Assembly (NCBI GenBank): GCA_963921825.1
Contig: OY997592.1
Coordinates: forward strand, 51,604,336 to 51,668,335
From: Erodium maritimum
Lineage: Eukaryota > Streptophyta > Magnoliopsida > Geraniales > Geraniaceae
DNA length: 64,000 bases
Direction: 5' to 3'
Under the pieces are notes generated by a model. It did no database searches and was not told the DNA's origin. It saw only the letters and a program-made list of their open reading frames with translations. Numbering within the stretch: position 1 is the first letter of the stretch; the number at the start of each line of letters is the position of its first letter. Position numbers and translations under genes: made by a program. Positions 48,649-60,372 of this stretch are shown here, piece by piece.

Positions 48649-49250
48649 GTAACATTACCTCATTGTGCATGGTCCATTTGGAACACTGCACTGATTGATT
48701 TTGTTACTATGTACTATATGTATATTATCATTAGGAAAAACTTATGGTGTTTCTCCCTTGTATTCTATAGGGTAACATTGTGCAAATACGAGGCCAGGCC
48801 TCGCGCTAATAATTCACGAGTGTAACAATTTCATATATACTCTTAACTCTGCTTTCAAACATACAAATAACTCTACAACTTTCCTTGCATATCTGGAGGG
48901 AAGAGTATGACAATGCAAGAATGTAATCTAGGCATTTTGCCTTTCCGATTCATTCGACACGCTTCATATAAGCTTTCCCAAATCATCCAGTACCCATATT
49001 TTCATCAACGGATAAAATAATTACTACCTTGTCTTAAGGGAATCTCCTAAACGGGGTATAATACAGATGAATTTCTAATGTCTCACTGGTTTCCAGTACA
49101 CACCGTTACTTGAAAACTAACGAATTATGGATAAACCGTCAGGCCACAAAATAAGTGTAGAACAGTTGCTATTAACAGAGATACCGTGACAGAAGACAGA
49201 AAGACTGTCCTTTTCCTTTACAGAGTCAAACACGGAAAGGTAAGGGGGTT

Positions 49251-52200
49251 TTACCTTTTGAGGGGCTTGTAGAGGACAACAGTCACATATTTGGACTGAA
49301 ACCTATGTGTGAGGCCGAGAGCGACCACAGACTGGGATGCCCATCCTTTCTCTATGAAAAGGTGATTGAGCACAACATGTTGAGGCTTTGCTGCTGATGA
49401 TGATGAGGAGGAAGCAGCTACTTCTGAATCCTCAGTACCAAGAACAGTTAGATGCAGCTGAGATGGAACTACAGCTGGCTCCTTTGCAAAATCTTCTTCT
49501 GAAGGAAATGTTTGGGTGTATGAAGAGTCTGGAGATGGCGGATTCTCGAACTCAGACACACTCTCCAGGTTTTCTGGCACATAATCCTGCCAGAGAAACA
49601 AAAAACAAGGTTCATAAGTTAATCTGAGTCACAGCGAAAAACAAGGCACGGGGAGAGAGAAAGAGCCAAGCATGGTTGCGAAAACCATTCACTAAATCTG
49701 ACTGAGGCCCTTATCTTCATATTATGGTTGTCTCTCGTTCTTTAGTAGAATTTATGTTTGTACAAGTAAAACAATTTCATCAACTCTATGATGCAATTGC
49801 ACTAATCTGCATGCACTAGTGACTGTAAGTTTGACTTGTGGCTTTTGCGCTTGTATATGCCCAAGCTCTACAGACACACGGTGAGCTGATGAGAAGTGCA
49901 ATTCTCAGCAGCAAGCAACGATCAAATGCTTAACAATACATGCCAACCAGTCTATTTTATTCCCGTTACTGGACAATTAATTTTAGTGAACTGACAGAGA
50001 ACAAAAGTAGGTCACATAGATACAGTCCCAAGGAAATAGAGATGCATGCTTACATTAACATCAAGAAGATTACAAACATTGCCCGTCTCATCAGTCATGT
50101 GGGGAAGATCTGGTATATATCTCTTTTCACCATCTACAATAAACTTATAGTGGTATATGCCTGATGGCAACACCAATAGAACAGTGTGATCTTTACCAGA
50201 CTTCAGTAGTGCCTTTCTGCAACCAGAAATTATCAATTGCTTCAAACTTTGTCAAGTTTCCCAGCACAAAATAGTAATGATAATTTTTACAATTCCATTA
50301 AAGACAACATGCTGACATGAAGAAAACCACTGGAATGAAAAGGTTTCACTTACCTTGATTTCCAGTTGTCCCAAGATCCCTCCACAACCACATCATTGCC
50401 ACCATGGTTCCATGTTATCATTGTGGGAATTCCTGGCTCAGGAACATTATCAACAGCTCCAATAGGTTCATTTTGCCACATTTGGTTGAGAAAAGGAGAA
50501 CCATCACCTGTTTGTAGTGGAGCTACAGGAAGCTGCACAAACACATAAGGCAGTTTTCTGTTCAATAGGAAGACTATCATCAGACATAGATATTAAACTC
50601 CTTAGACCTTATACAGGATATCAGTTTCAATTTCATTTTTACTATGTCCTAGAATCAATAAGCACAACAGTTTAAAGTATCAATTCAACAAATTCTGATG
50701 CCAAGTACAAGATAAATAAAATTAACATAATGTCCTAGAATCAATAAGCATAACAGTTTAATAACATTCAAAAAAGGCTCAGAGTTGACTTACTTATTAG
50801 TTTGGATAAACTCAAAAGAATCTTTGGAGCAAATTTAAGAACAGAAAGATTAAAAAAAAGTGTCCATGACTTTGATCTGGAAACTAAATCAGACTGAATC
50901 CACCTTTAAAACATCATCTACTTGTATACTTTACATACAAGATCGTGTTTCAAAAAAGAAAGTTTTGTTTCATATGCTGTATATTATGCACATCGGGGTG
51001 AAGTTTGTTGTAATAAAAATGTAAAATAAATTTGTTTTAGTACCCAACAAGATAACAAAGTTACTAAAGATGAATCTGGATTGCACGATACAAATTGTAC
51101 TTTGTATTCTTGTGCATATGGTATGTCACGGGATCGGAACAGAAGTAAAAAAAACTAATTTACCCCCACTCACTCCCTCTCTTAACTACCGTATTTCTTA
51201 TCTGGTTCCCAGCCACGCACTCAACCATGGAATAGAAATGGAGAAAGATGAATAGCAGTATTAGCAAAGAAGGAAGCAAACAAATTTATTTCAGGCAATA
51301 TGTAGTGAAAGAACATTATCAGATATGGAAGCTCAAAAATCAAAGGCTGTGATTCAATGAGGAAAGTTTGTAGGGGATACATCACCGTAGGAGAAAAAAT
51401 CACACATTATTTCCACGTCATTCCTTTTTCCATTCACTAGATTCGGGACAGGCCTTACTTGAGGGGAACCAAACTTGTTACCCGGGTAATCAGTTGCAGA
51501 AAACAAAAGGAAATGGTGCAGATACAGCCAAACGAACTGAATTATTGACCCATATGGATAATTCTTCACAAAATATGACTCAGCACCCTCACATGATAGA
51601 ATGAATTAACTATCATGAGGTATCAAAGGAGACAGCAAATCCCAGCAACATTCTCCAATTTGGCCTTAGAGAACTGTTGTTCCATTCAAAATCAAAACTC
51701 ATTTTCAGCTTTCTTAAGCTTAGAACCCACATCCCATTATACAACTCATCATCACGCTTACTACACTTATCACTCATTCATCTTCCAGTAGAAATTAGGT
51801 TAGGAGTTGCCAATAAAAAGAGCGCTTATATTCCACTATGTAGCATAAAAATAAAAAATCAATACGTTGTGGCTTGTTGAAGACACTGGCAATACAAAAT
51901 AGCACATGCAGACGATAATATAAACACAGACCAAACTGATTAACTACTAAATGAGGACCCAAAAGATCCACAAGAAATCAATCTATGAACATTAGTATGT
52001 ACTAACACCGAATCTTACAATTTAAATGTATTGAACTGATCAAACAAACACCAAATGTCAAACAAGATTCGAACCCAATCAATTCACATTAACACATTCA
52101 TCACACCTAGCCAAACACGAGAAACGACTAGTTAATTAGTTACATATCGAAGAGTACCTGGGGAGCGAACAAGACCGGAGATCTGGTGCGGCCGGGGCTC

Positions 52201-52358
52201 TCCGGGGGACTATGGCTCATGGAATCGGAAGAAGCCACGTGACCGGGACGACGCGAAACCGGCGCGTAGCTGTCACGGAATCCTGATTCACCGTTGGATC
52301 TCCCCGAAGGATCGTCCTTGCCGTTCTCCCCCTCTTCCCGGCCGTTCGCATTCCCCAT
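49251..52358 (-). CDS. SnRK1 regulatory subunit beta (AKINbeta1/2 type), four exons, apparently intact
   Basis: Exons are 52158-52358, 50354-50532, 50054-50216 and 49251-49586, all with GT/AG introns and consistent phase, giving 292 residues (the Arabidopsis relatives are about 283-289). The start at 52358 (MGNANGREEG...) gives the N-myristoylation signal Gly-2, as in AKINbeta1/2, which ties the kinase to membranes. Residues about 30-65 are a Ser/Pro-rich disordered stretch. The CBM48/AMPK glycogen-binding domain is at about 102-180 (MITWNHGGNDVVVEGSWDNW, LPSGIYHYKFIVDGEKRYIP) and keeps Trp-121 and Trp-124. The C-terminal ASC domain, which holds the alpha and gamma subunits, ends KPQHVVLNHLFIEKGW...YVTVVLYKPLKR. 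A poly-Ser run (ASSSSSSSA) before it is a local expansion. SnRK1 is the starvation-sensing kinase complex of plants. Confidence 0.96.
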
Positions 52359-52700
52359 CTCCCAAACCACCGCACCGTCACAGATCTGAAACCAGTGGAC
52401 CGCACGGAAAGAGAGAGATCAGAGACGAGAATGGAGTCTAGAGAGAGAGAGAGATCGGAGACGACGAAAATGGAGTCCAGAGAGAGAGAAGTGCGGTGCA
52501 AGCATCACCGGTGGCGGTGGATATGGCGAGGGTAGGTTTGGAAAACGCCGCTCGTTTTGGTGTGTAATTACGAGAATTGACACTCGGGGATTGGGAAGGG
52601 AGTGGCCGCGAAACGGTGGGTCGATCCAAAATGAAACAATGTGGACGAAGAGGAAGATAATGCATAGCATACATGTATAATGTATGCATTATAAATTGGA
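52359..52700 (-). promoter_or_regulatory. Leader and likely promoter of the SnRK1 beta gene
   Basis: On the minus strand two CT-rich microsatellite stretches (complement of GA runs at about 52437-52454 and 52479-52490) lie 80-130 bp before the ATG. CT-rich stretches of this kind are common in plant leaders and core promoters. An A/T-rich stretch with TATA-like words (complement of about 52665-52700) lies further upstream. No single TATA box can be chosen. Confidence 0.45.
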
Positions 52701-53147
52701 TAAACCCGACACGCGCTTCACACGTCTTTCTCCATGCATAGTTGTGGATGATTGGTGCGTGTGGCTCCAGACGCGCGTGATGGGATCCGACGTGGATGGG
52801 AATGATTGTGGATAAGATCTTTGATTATTGATTGGCGATGTGATAAGTTTACTTTGTCAGAAAGGTTGGAGATTGAGGAAACGACAAGTCAACATGACAC
52901 GCCTACAAATTTACACATTTCCTTCTGTCGTTTTCTTCCCTTATTCTGCCTCAACCATGTCACACCGTGCATGCTTGGGTGGGCTGAGACGATTGTATAT
53001 TATGCTATATGTTTTTTTCAAGCCTATAAATTATTTTTATTAATTTTTTGATGGAAGAATACAGAAGAGGGCATTGGGAAGTGGAAACCCGGATTTCACA
53101 ACAACATAGGTATACCAAGCTTTTTTGGTTAGCCAATGGAATGTATT
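52701..53147. other. Intergenic spacer, no gene recognised
   Basis: Upstream of the SnRK1 beta gene. No motif stood out. Confidence 0.5.
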
Positions 53148-55215
53148 TTTTTTTGATAAGCGATGAAAATATTATTACAGGAATCCAAGGTGGATACCTG
53201 AAAAAAGAACCAAAAATCTCGGAAGGTTACACCAAATATAACCCTGAAAGGTTACACCTAATAAACCTCGAAAGGTTACCCATACCCCTAAAACATAAAA
53301 CACGAAAAAGCCAGCGAAAAAAATAACTGAATCACCCTCGAACCTACAACCTATTCCGTCGCCGAAACAGATATGAACTAGGAGCTGCCGACCAATGAAT
53401 GTAGTAGCCATTAGGTAGAAAATCACCAGCCAAAGAGAAGAGGCATGATCTTCTCAAACACTTCAGAGCTGGATTGCACTGAGCTTCTGAAAAACCTTTC
53501 CTCTGTAGCCAAAAGTACCAACAGGTAACACAACACAACAGAACTGCGCAACAAAAACGACTTCGTCTCTTGGACGACAATCACCCCATCACAATCCAGG
53601 AGATGATTACACCTTAGACAAAAACTAGAAAGGTAAAGAAGTAGGTAAAGAACTTCCCTCTTCTACCTCCTCATCAGTGCAAAATTCCTCGGAGTCCTCC
53701 TGAAACTCAGGATCCACCGAATCACCCAGCTCAAAGTCTAAAGCTTCTATTTGTTCTGCAGTTTCAGGATTACCAGCAATGATTTTCTGGCTTGCTTTCA
53801 GAAGTTTCCATCGTTTGTCACGATCTGCATGCTCCTTGGCCAAAGAACATCTCCTGGCAACGTAAGATCGATATACATAATTAGGGTTACCTGATTTAAG
53901 AAAATTTCGACTGACTGAGCATTCGGCCTGAAGGGCATGAGTCCCACGCAACAGACTCGAAGGGCTCGGGCTACTCTGACTCTGAGATTCTGCGACTTTG
54001 CTGCCCGAGGAAGGTGATGTGCACAGTATTCCTTTATGCTTCAATACGAAGGTCGGAGGTGGGAATTGAACTCTATCGTTCAGACCAAGAGATTCCATGG
54101 AATTTAACTGTTGATCTTTCAACTCCAAAGAAGATCCGATAATAGGGACCTCTAAGGTTCGACAGACGTCAATAGGGTACCGTTTACCATCCAACTACAA
54201 GAAATGATCAAAGGATTTTTCATGAGACTTCAACTTTAACAATAAGTAATTGAAATCCAGTTGCAGTGAAGTCTCATCAAGCAGAGATAAAATGAAAGTG
54301 CCCATCGAATTTCCCAAGTCTCTGAATGTTGACATGCACCAACCCGAAACTGGTATACCCGACACCTTCACCCAAGATAAACAACCCTCAGCGTTAAGCC
54401 ACTCCTTAGCCTTGTCAAACATAAGGAACTCAGTGGTGCACCATTTCCATTTCGAGTTCAAAATACTCGAAATAGTGTCCTGATTCGAAGAAAGGAACAG
54501 AAAAATTCTGTTTCCCAAGTATCGAAATTGTAAGTCCAATGGCTCTTCAGAATTGATCCGGTTCCTTAAATCCGAAATTGAAAAGTTTTCTCTCGCCACC
54601 CCCAATAAACTAGCTTCAGACCATGGTGAGAGGTAATTGGATGGCGTGCCTGTAACCACTGAATGAAGATCAGAGGCCTCCACTGAATGCACTTGATCAC
54701 TGCTAAAATCCCTCTTAGGTCTCCAAACTTGACTTAGCGATGGCTTCCCCATCCTCTTGCTTAGTCTATCCGGCCACGCAAAAGCCAAGAAAATCTTATG
54801 ATCATTCCAAACTGTCCCATTACAAGCCTCTATTAACAACTTTGCCTCTTCATTTGATCCGACCGAAACGAACCCAAAGTAACGCCCCCCGCATTTTTTC
54901 TTTTGCAAACAAAGACTTTGTGCACCGGTGTAAATTGCTCCAACCAAGCCTTCAGTTTCACACGGTTTGAATCTGAGGGGAGATTGCAGATAAAGAGTTT
55001 AATCAACTCACCAGAATCAGGCGAGGGATTAACTGGTTCTCTGGATACACCACTCGAATTGGGGACTGGGGTCGGTGACCTAAGGATCGGATTCGATGCA
55101 GACTTAGATGTCGGGTCCTATATACTTGGGACCATCCATTCCCCGCCTCTAGGACAATCCCTAAGTCGGCCATGTATCCCAATAGGGTAAGTTTCTAAAT
55201 CGTTTCCCCCAGGTT
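53148..55215 (-). mobile_element. ORF1-only LINE derivative (RRM type), no ORF2
   Basis: Minus-oriented, with a poly(A) tail seen as the T-run at about 53148-53157 (atttttttttgataag). It contains ORF1 but passes straight into a 3' UTR without endonuclease or RT. The 5' limit, about 55215, is approximate. No TSD could be fixed. Confidence 0.72.
53625..55190 (-). pseudogene. LINE ORF1 (RRM plus DUF4283-like region), frameshifted
   Basis: An RNP2-like LFICNLPSDSNRVKLKAWLE (about 54998-54940) and an RNP1-like RYFGFVSVGSNEEAKLLIEA (about 54880-54820) form an RRM but lie in two frames, so a frameshift sits near 54890. Then comes SISDLRNRINSEEPLDLQFR ... LSWVKVSGIPVSGWCMSTF, typical of the conserved middle domain of plant LINE ORF1. 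A stop near 54195 (after SFDHFL) separates it from the acidic C-terminal part (54194-53625). The same RRM-plus-middle-domain layout occurs in the long LINE at 8198-18245. Confidence 0.78.
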
Positions 55216-55539
55216 TTGTGGTGGTCGACGGCACCGGGAGGTTGTGTCATGGCTTCAGCCCATGCACGGAGGTGAGTATGTATCATCAGTTGTAAGCCGG
55301 AAGGGGAGGGGTTGGTCCATTCTAAACCTGGGTGTTTCTTGTTTTCCAAATCTTCTATAACCAGTTTGATATTTCAGGGATTTTCGTCGGGGGTTGTCAT
55401 TGTACCCATTGATCCCACCACGTGGCGATACTAATTCTCGGGGTGATGTTGTGTCCGACTCTGAACCGTAACCAACAATCACGTGGAAAAGGACAATTGA
55501 GAAAGGGGTGGTCCATGGTCTCATACTAGTCATAACAAA

Positions 55540-56600
55540 TACCCCCCCCCCTTAAGTCTCGCATATGCCATATGATAAGGGTTCGAGGTCAAACGCCATG
55601 GCATGTCAATAATATCATGTCCATCTCCCAAAGATCGTCACAATACCGTGATAATAAAGTCCTGGGTGGCCCGGACACTCGTCCATATATAACTCGAATT
55701 TGTACCTCTACTTGCTGACCTGGACTCCCCTTTCGGATAATAACGAGCTTTAACGAGGCGGCCCAACAACGACTCCGGTTAGGTGACCAGATTGCAAACT
55801 TGCTTCCCTAACAGTGTCGATTGGAGTCCTAAAGACCTCTAAAGGCCATATCTCCCGAGGCTTTTAGGCAGTATATGTTAGCCCAATCCTGCCAAATGAT
55901 GGGCCTGACCTTCTCCTCTGAGCCCCCACCAAAATTGATCAAAAGCGATATGTATTTTATCAGTGATCGACCTTGGTACATGGAATACGGACATGACATA
56001 GGTGGGGAGGGAGGTGACAACCGACCGAATCATTACCTCTCTTACATCCGAAGAAAGGAGTTTCCTGTCCCACAAGTGTATTCGTTTCAACACCTTACCC
56101 CCTAGGTAGGCCAGACTTCGACTGCGGTTTCGCCCCATCATATTTAGTACCCCCAAGTACACAGAAGCCTCGTATGTTTATGTAGGATCCGACAGTATGC
56201 CTAGCGAGTCGCGAAGTCAGTGTTAGTACTAAAGAACATCGAGGATTTATAGGGAATAAGCACTTGACCCGACCATGTAGCGAACAGGGAAATAAGGTCT
56301 CTGACCTAGGTTTATTCAGCCGGGGTAGCTCCACAAAAGATGTAGCAATCATCGGCGAAGAACATATGTGTAATGATCGGTGCGCCTTGTGCCTCCCAAC
56401 ATCCATGTATACAGACCTCCCTACTAGTCTTCTCAATGAGCTTAAAGATCCCTCCCATACAGAATAGGAAGTGATACGAGGATAGGGGATCATCTTGGTG
56501 GATACCTCGCATTGGAAGGATAGGGTTAAACGTTCCCCACCCCCTCCCCCCAAGCTGACCTTATAAGATATTGATCCCATGTCGATCAACTGTCACCAGG
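55540..56600 (-). mobile_element. LINE reverse-transcriptase fragment
   Basis: Minus-strand frames hold RT motifs: MRGIHQDDPLSSYHFLFCMG (about 56512) and HMFFADDCYIFCGA (the catalytic FADD, about 56360-56320). Downstream comes NRSRSLAYLGGKVLKRIHLW ... VVTSLPTYVMSVFHVPRSI ... FDQFWWGLRGE (about 56150-55900), the thumb/connection region. Several frame breaks. It lies upstream, in element sense, of the ORF1-only LINE, so it is a separate copy. Both ends appear truncated. Confidence 0.85.
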
Positions 56601-56751
56601 CTTTCGCGAAACCAAATTGTTGCATCACCGAGGTAATGAAAGGGTCTTTCCACCTAGACATGTGCTTTGTTCATATCCTTCTTGAGAGTCATGAGTATGA
56701 CCTTGGGTTTTCCGATGAAGGTAATAGATGACCTCAAAGGAGATAAATATA

Positions 56752-57850
56752 TTATCTTGAATAGTTCATCATGGCACGAAGTCCTTTTGGGTAAGGGAGA
56801 TAATGGCCGGGAGAAGTCCTCGTCCACCCTAACTCGTCGTTAGCCCTCCTAGATACATCATAACCCCTAATCTTTCCTAACCCACCACTCGCAATCAAGT
56901 TCAATATGTGTGCAATACACATCATATGTATATATTTTTCATCTAACACTAAGTTACATAACAATGAACGTTGTATACTTAAGTGTCGTATGATATTATC
57001 AATAGCACTAACATTGTCTATTGTGATTGTCATTATCCTATCAAGACCCCATGAATTCAAATAATACTCAATAGCTTTCCATATGTCTTTCCCCTTTTTT
57101 ATGTGAAGTGATTGGGCAGAAACAATAATCTTTTTATGTATAACCCAAGCATCATCCATAAAAAAAAGGACAATTAGGAACATGTAATTAATCTGTTGGA
57201 AACTTTTCCAAGTGTCTGTGGTCAAAGAATTCCATCGTACCTTTACTGAAAAACTAATGCTACTTGAGTTTTTAAGCTTTATATAGTTTCAAATTTCCTC
57301 TCTTAACAACGTATCTAATAACACATACAAACATAAAACATATTTCAGAAAAGAAATCTTGGAACCTATCACCCCTACAAAACTGAAAGACAACTCATCC
57401 TTAATTATCATTCTAAATAAGGCATTCTTAGAAGCTTGTTGATCAAAATACCAGGGCAAAAGCTACCCGTCTTTACCCTTGTGTACATGCTTGAATGTTA
57501 AAGCATGTTGGGCTGGGTCTATTTTCTGAGGGTGCTTAGGGAAATATTTCACATGCCTAACAATGTGTTAGACTTATGCCTACTAAAATCACACATATAC
57601 ATTTTCCTACTATGTTTATATTTAGCATAACACATACCATCTACATCTTTATACCTATCAAAATCATCCCATGAAGCAGATTTTTGACAAAAAAATCTTT
57701 GGGATCATACTTGCAGATGCAATTGCATTTCTAATGGCAATTGCATCCTATTTTCCTTGAATTCCACCACCACCAACAATTGCATTTCCATCGACACCGA
57801 CAAATCTTTCTCCAACTAGGGTAGACGATGATGTGAAGGCTGAAGAAAGA
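56752..57850 (-). mobile_element. hAT-family transposase relic
   Basis: 57225-56752 reads MTTDTWKSFQQINYMFLIVL ... TITIDNVSAIDNIIRHL ... KYIHMMCIAHILNLIASGGL. That is the RNase-H-like core of plant hAT (RICESLEEPER-like) transposases, with TTDTW and the C-x(2)-HILNL motif. Upstream (57700-57500) a decayed BED-finger-like stretch (SWDDFDRYKDVDGMCYAKYK) can be followed. The C-terminal dimerisation domain is absent. No TIRs were found. Confidence 0.8.
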
Positions 57851-58007
57851 TCAAGTACCTATAAAGAATATGTTAAACTGTAAACTGGAATTTACAGACT
57901 GAAATATCACAAGTTAAATTCAACTACAAAACACAACTTTGAATCATACAAACTTTTAGTCATACCAATTTTGAATCAAAATTAAAAACTTTATAACAAG
58001 AATCAGA

Positions 58008-58358
58008 TGTTGAAGTGTGAGTCCCACATCGAAAGTGTGTGGATAAACTGACCTCTTGATACACATCTTGATGCCTCCACCCATCAGTTCGAGCTTTTGG
58101 GTTGGATTGGGCTTTAACATGGTATCAGAGTTGGTTCGGCCCACAGCCTATTTGTCGCCTCCACCCTGTGGTCTCCGGCCCATATGCAGATGTCCAATCC
58201 TATTGTGGCCCACGTGTAGATGTCCAGTCCTACACATGAGAGGGAGTGTTGAAGTGTGAGTCTCACATCGTAAGTGTGTGGATAAATTGACCCCTTGATA
58301 TACATCTTGATGCCTCCACCCATCAATTCGAGCTTTTGGGTTGGATTGAGCTTTAACA
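58008..58358 (+). mobile_element. TRIM (terminal-repeat retrotransposon in miniature), complete structure
   Basis: A 351-bp element with two 112-bp LTRs (58008-58119, 58247-58358; TGTTGAAG...CTTTAACA) and the 5-bp TSD TCAGA at 58003-58007 and 58359-58363. The primer-binding site TGGTATCAGAG starts at 58120, directly after the first LTR. A purine tract GAGAGGGAG precedes the second. The 127-bp interior has no coding capacity, as usual for TRIMs, which borrow enzymes from other LTR elements. The LTRs differ at about seven or eight positions. Confidence 0.95.
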
Positions 58359-58363
58359 TCAGA

Positions 58364-59010
58364 TTGCATTTGAAATTAAATTAAAAAAATACAAACTTTA
58401 AACTCACATTTGAGAACTAAATCTAACAATAGTAACATTAAATTCAAACATATGCAATATCAAATTAAGTTTGACGTGCAAAATAATACCTAAACTAAAT
58501 CGAACAAGCACATTATTCGTATGATATTAATCTTAGATATAAATGCAAAATCGTAAACCAATCTAAAATTTAATCCTGACATGCAAACTATAATATAAGA
58601 TAAGCTTTGAATCACATACTTTGAAACTAAACAAACTTTCAATCATTAAAATTGTTAGTCATTTTGTTATCACTGGAACTTGTAAGCACAAAACTAATCA
58701 GAAAGTACTTGAACTAACAAAAATTTAAGGGTTAAATGTTGAAACTTACTCTTAAGTATTGGTCACGAACACTACCCAACGTTTCAAAATGACAACTGCA
58801 CCACCTTAAGTATTGATCATACGATTCTGTTAGCAAAAATTGACGGAATATTTTATTCCGCTAATTATGTGACTTTATGTTCCATTTAATATGACAATTT
58901 TTCCACTACTCATATCACTCCTATGACTTTAATAGGAAGAATTACCATTTTAACTTTATTTTATAATAAATAAAACTAAAATAATAAATACATTAAACAA
59001 AATAATAACT
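58364..59010. other. AT-rich spacer, no gene recognised
   Basis: Low-complexity A/T-rich DNA between the TRIM and the Athila-like LTR. Confidence 0.5.
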
Positions 59011-60372
59011 TGACGCCCTGCGTTTTTAGCACAGAAAAGGACACGGCAAGCGTACCGGTCGTCAAGTAGTATTTTTAGAATTTAAATTTCGGATTATCGT
59101 ACCCAAGGGAGCACGAGTCAAACACGTTCTATATCAAAATCGTTGTCAAGCTATTTCGATGAAATGATGGTTTTGTTTTAAAACATGAAAAGTAAACAGT
59201 AAGCGAAATGACAGTGAACCAGTAATCACAAAGCTTAGAAGAGTTTTAATTCAGAGAAAAAGTAATCTAAGGTTGTGGGTTCATAGAGACCGTTTCCAAT
59301 GCATTTAACTGACGATGAACATTGTGAAGTTGTTCTGATTTTAGGGGCAACGAATTATCTCTCAAACTATTCCTAACTCCTCACGTTGTTTCGGACCCTA
59401 ATGGAATCTAACCACCCAGCTCTCACGGATCAGGATGTAGGGAGACCCAAAGCATTACGTTCTTTGATAATTTCTAACTTTCGGTTTGAACCCTATGGTT
59501 ATTGCAATCGTGTTAACCTAGCTATCACTAGTCTAGATTTAAACCCAATTCGTATAAGATTTCTGACCTAATTGCAACCCACCTCTCACGAGTGTCAGAT
59601 TGCAATTCCCACCTTCTATCAGGCCTACCCGGGAGATAGAGCATTAAGCTTAAATCAAATGCAAACCCTAAATCAAATCATTCTACACAATCCTCATTCA
59701 TACAATCAAACACATTGGAAAGCAAATCTCTAATCCCCCATGACCCTAGATTATGGGGTTTTAGTTACTCATGAGCAAGGAAGAAGAAAACACCATTAAT
59801 GAACATGAACAAAGCTTCATAATTGACCAAAGTAGAGAAATACAATACCCAATATTTGATTACAATGATGTTCTTCAAGTGAAAATCATCTCCTCAAGCT
59901 TGCTCTCAACTCTCGTCTGTTCTTAGCTCTCAAAATTACAAGTTAGATCTATTGGGAGGCTTATTTTAGGTTTAAAAGGGGTAAAACTCGAGTCTGAAGC
60001 GAGTTTGGGAAACAGGTCTGCGTGCGCATCATGGCTCCGTGATGGCCTCCGTCACGGCCACCGTCACGGATCCGTGACGGAACAGAACGGTTTGTAAAAT
60101 AATGTGACCTCGTCACGGCTCCGTGACCCTACCCGTGACTGGTTCGGTCACGGATCCGTGACACCTGCTCTGTTCCACCCCCTTGGTTGCTGCTTTCGAA
60201 TTTCTTCCCTTTTTTATGTGTTTTCGCTCCTTTTCCACGCTATACCCTGTGAAACATGAAAAACGCTAGAAACGAGCAAAACATAAGAGAGTGAGGCAAT
60301 AATGGGCTAAAATCAACAGTAAAATCCCTCTAAATGTGGAATTTTTAATGCTAAGATGCGCCCACATCAACA
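59011..60372 (-). repeat. LTR of the Athila-like element
   Basis: On the minus strand it begins TGTTGATGTGGG and ends ...GGGCGTCA. The 3' part contains ACGGTACGCTTGCCGTGTCC-like sequence near the end (complement of about 59035-59060), a phrase typical of Tat/Athila LTRs. It carries a cluster of GTCACGG-based dyads at 60030-60165. Confidence 0.8.

Noticed and set aside
49388-49627. Plus-strand 79-codon frame
   Set aside because: Antisense shadow of the last SnRK1 beta exon.
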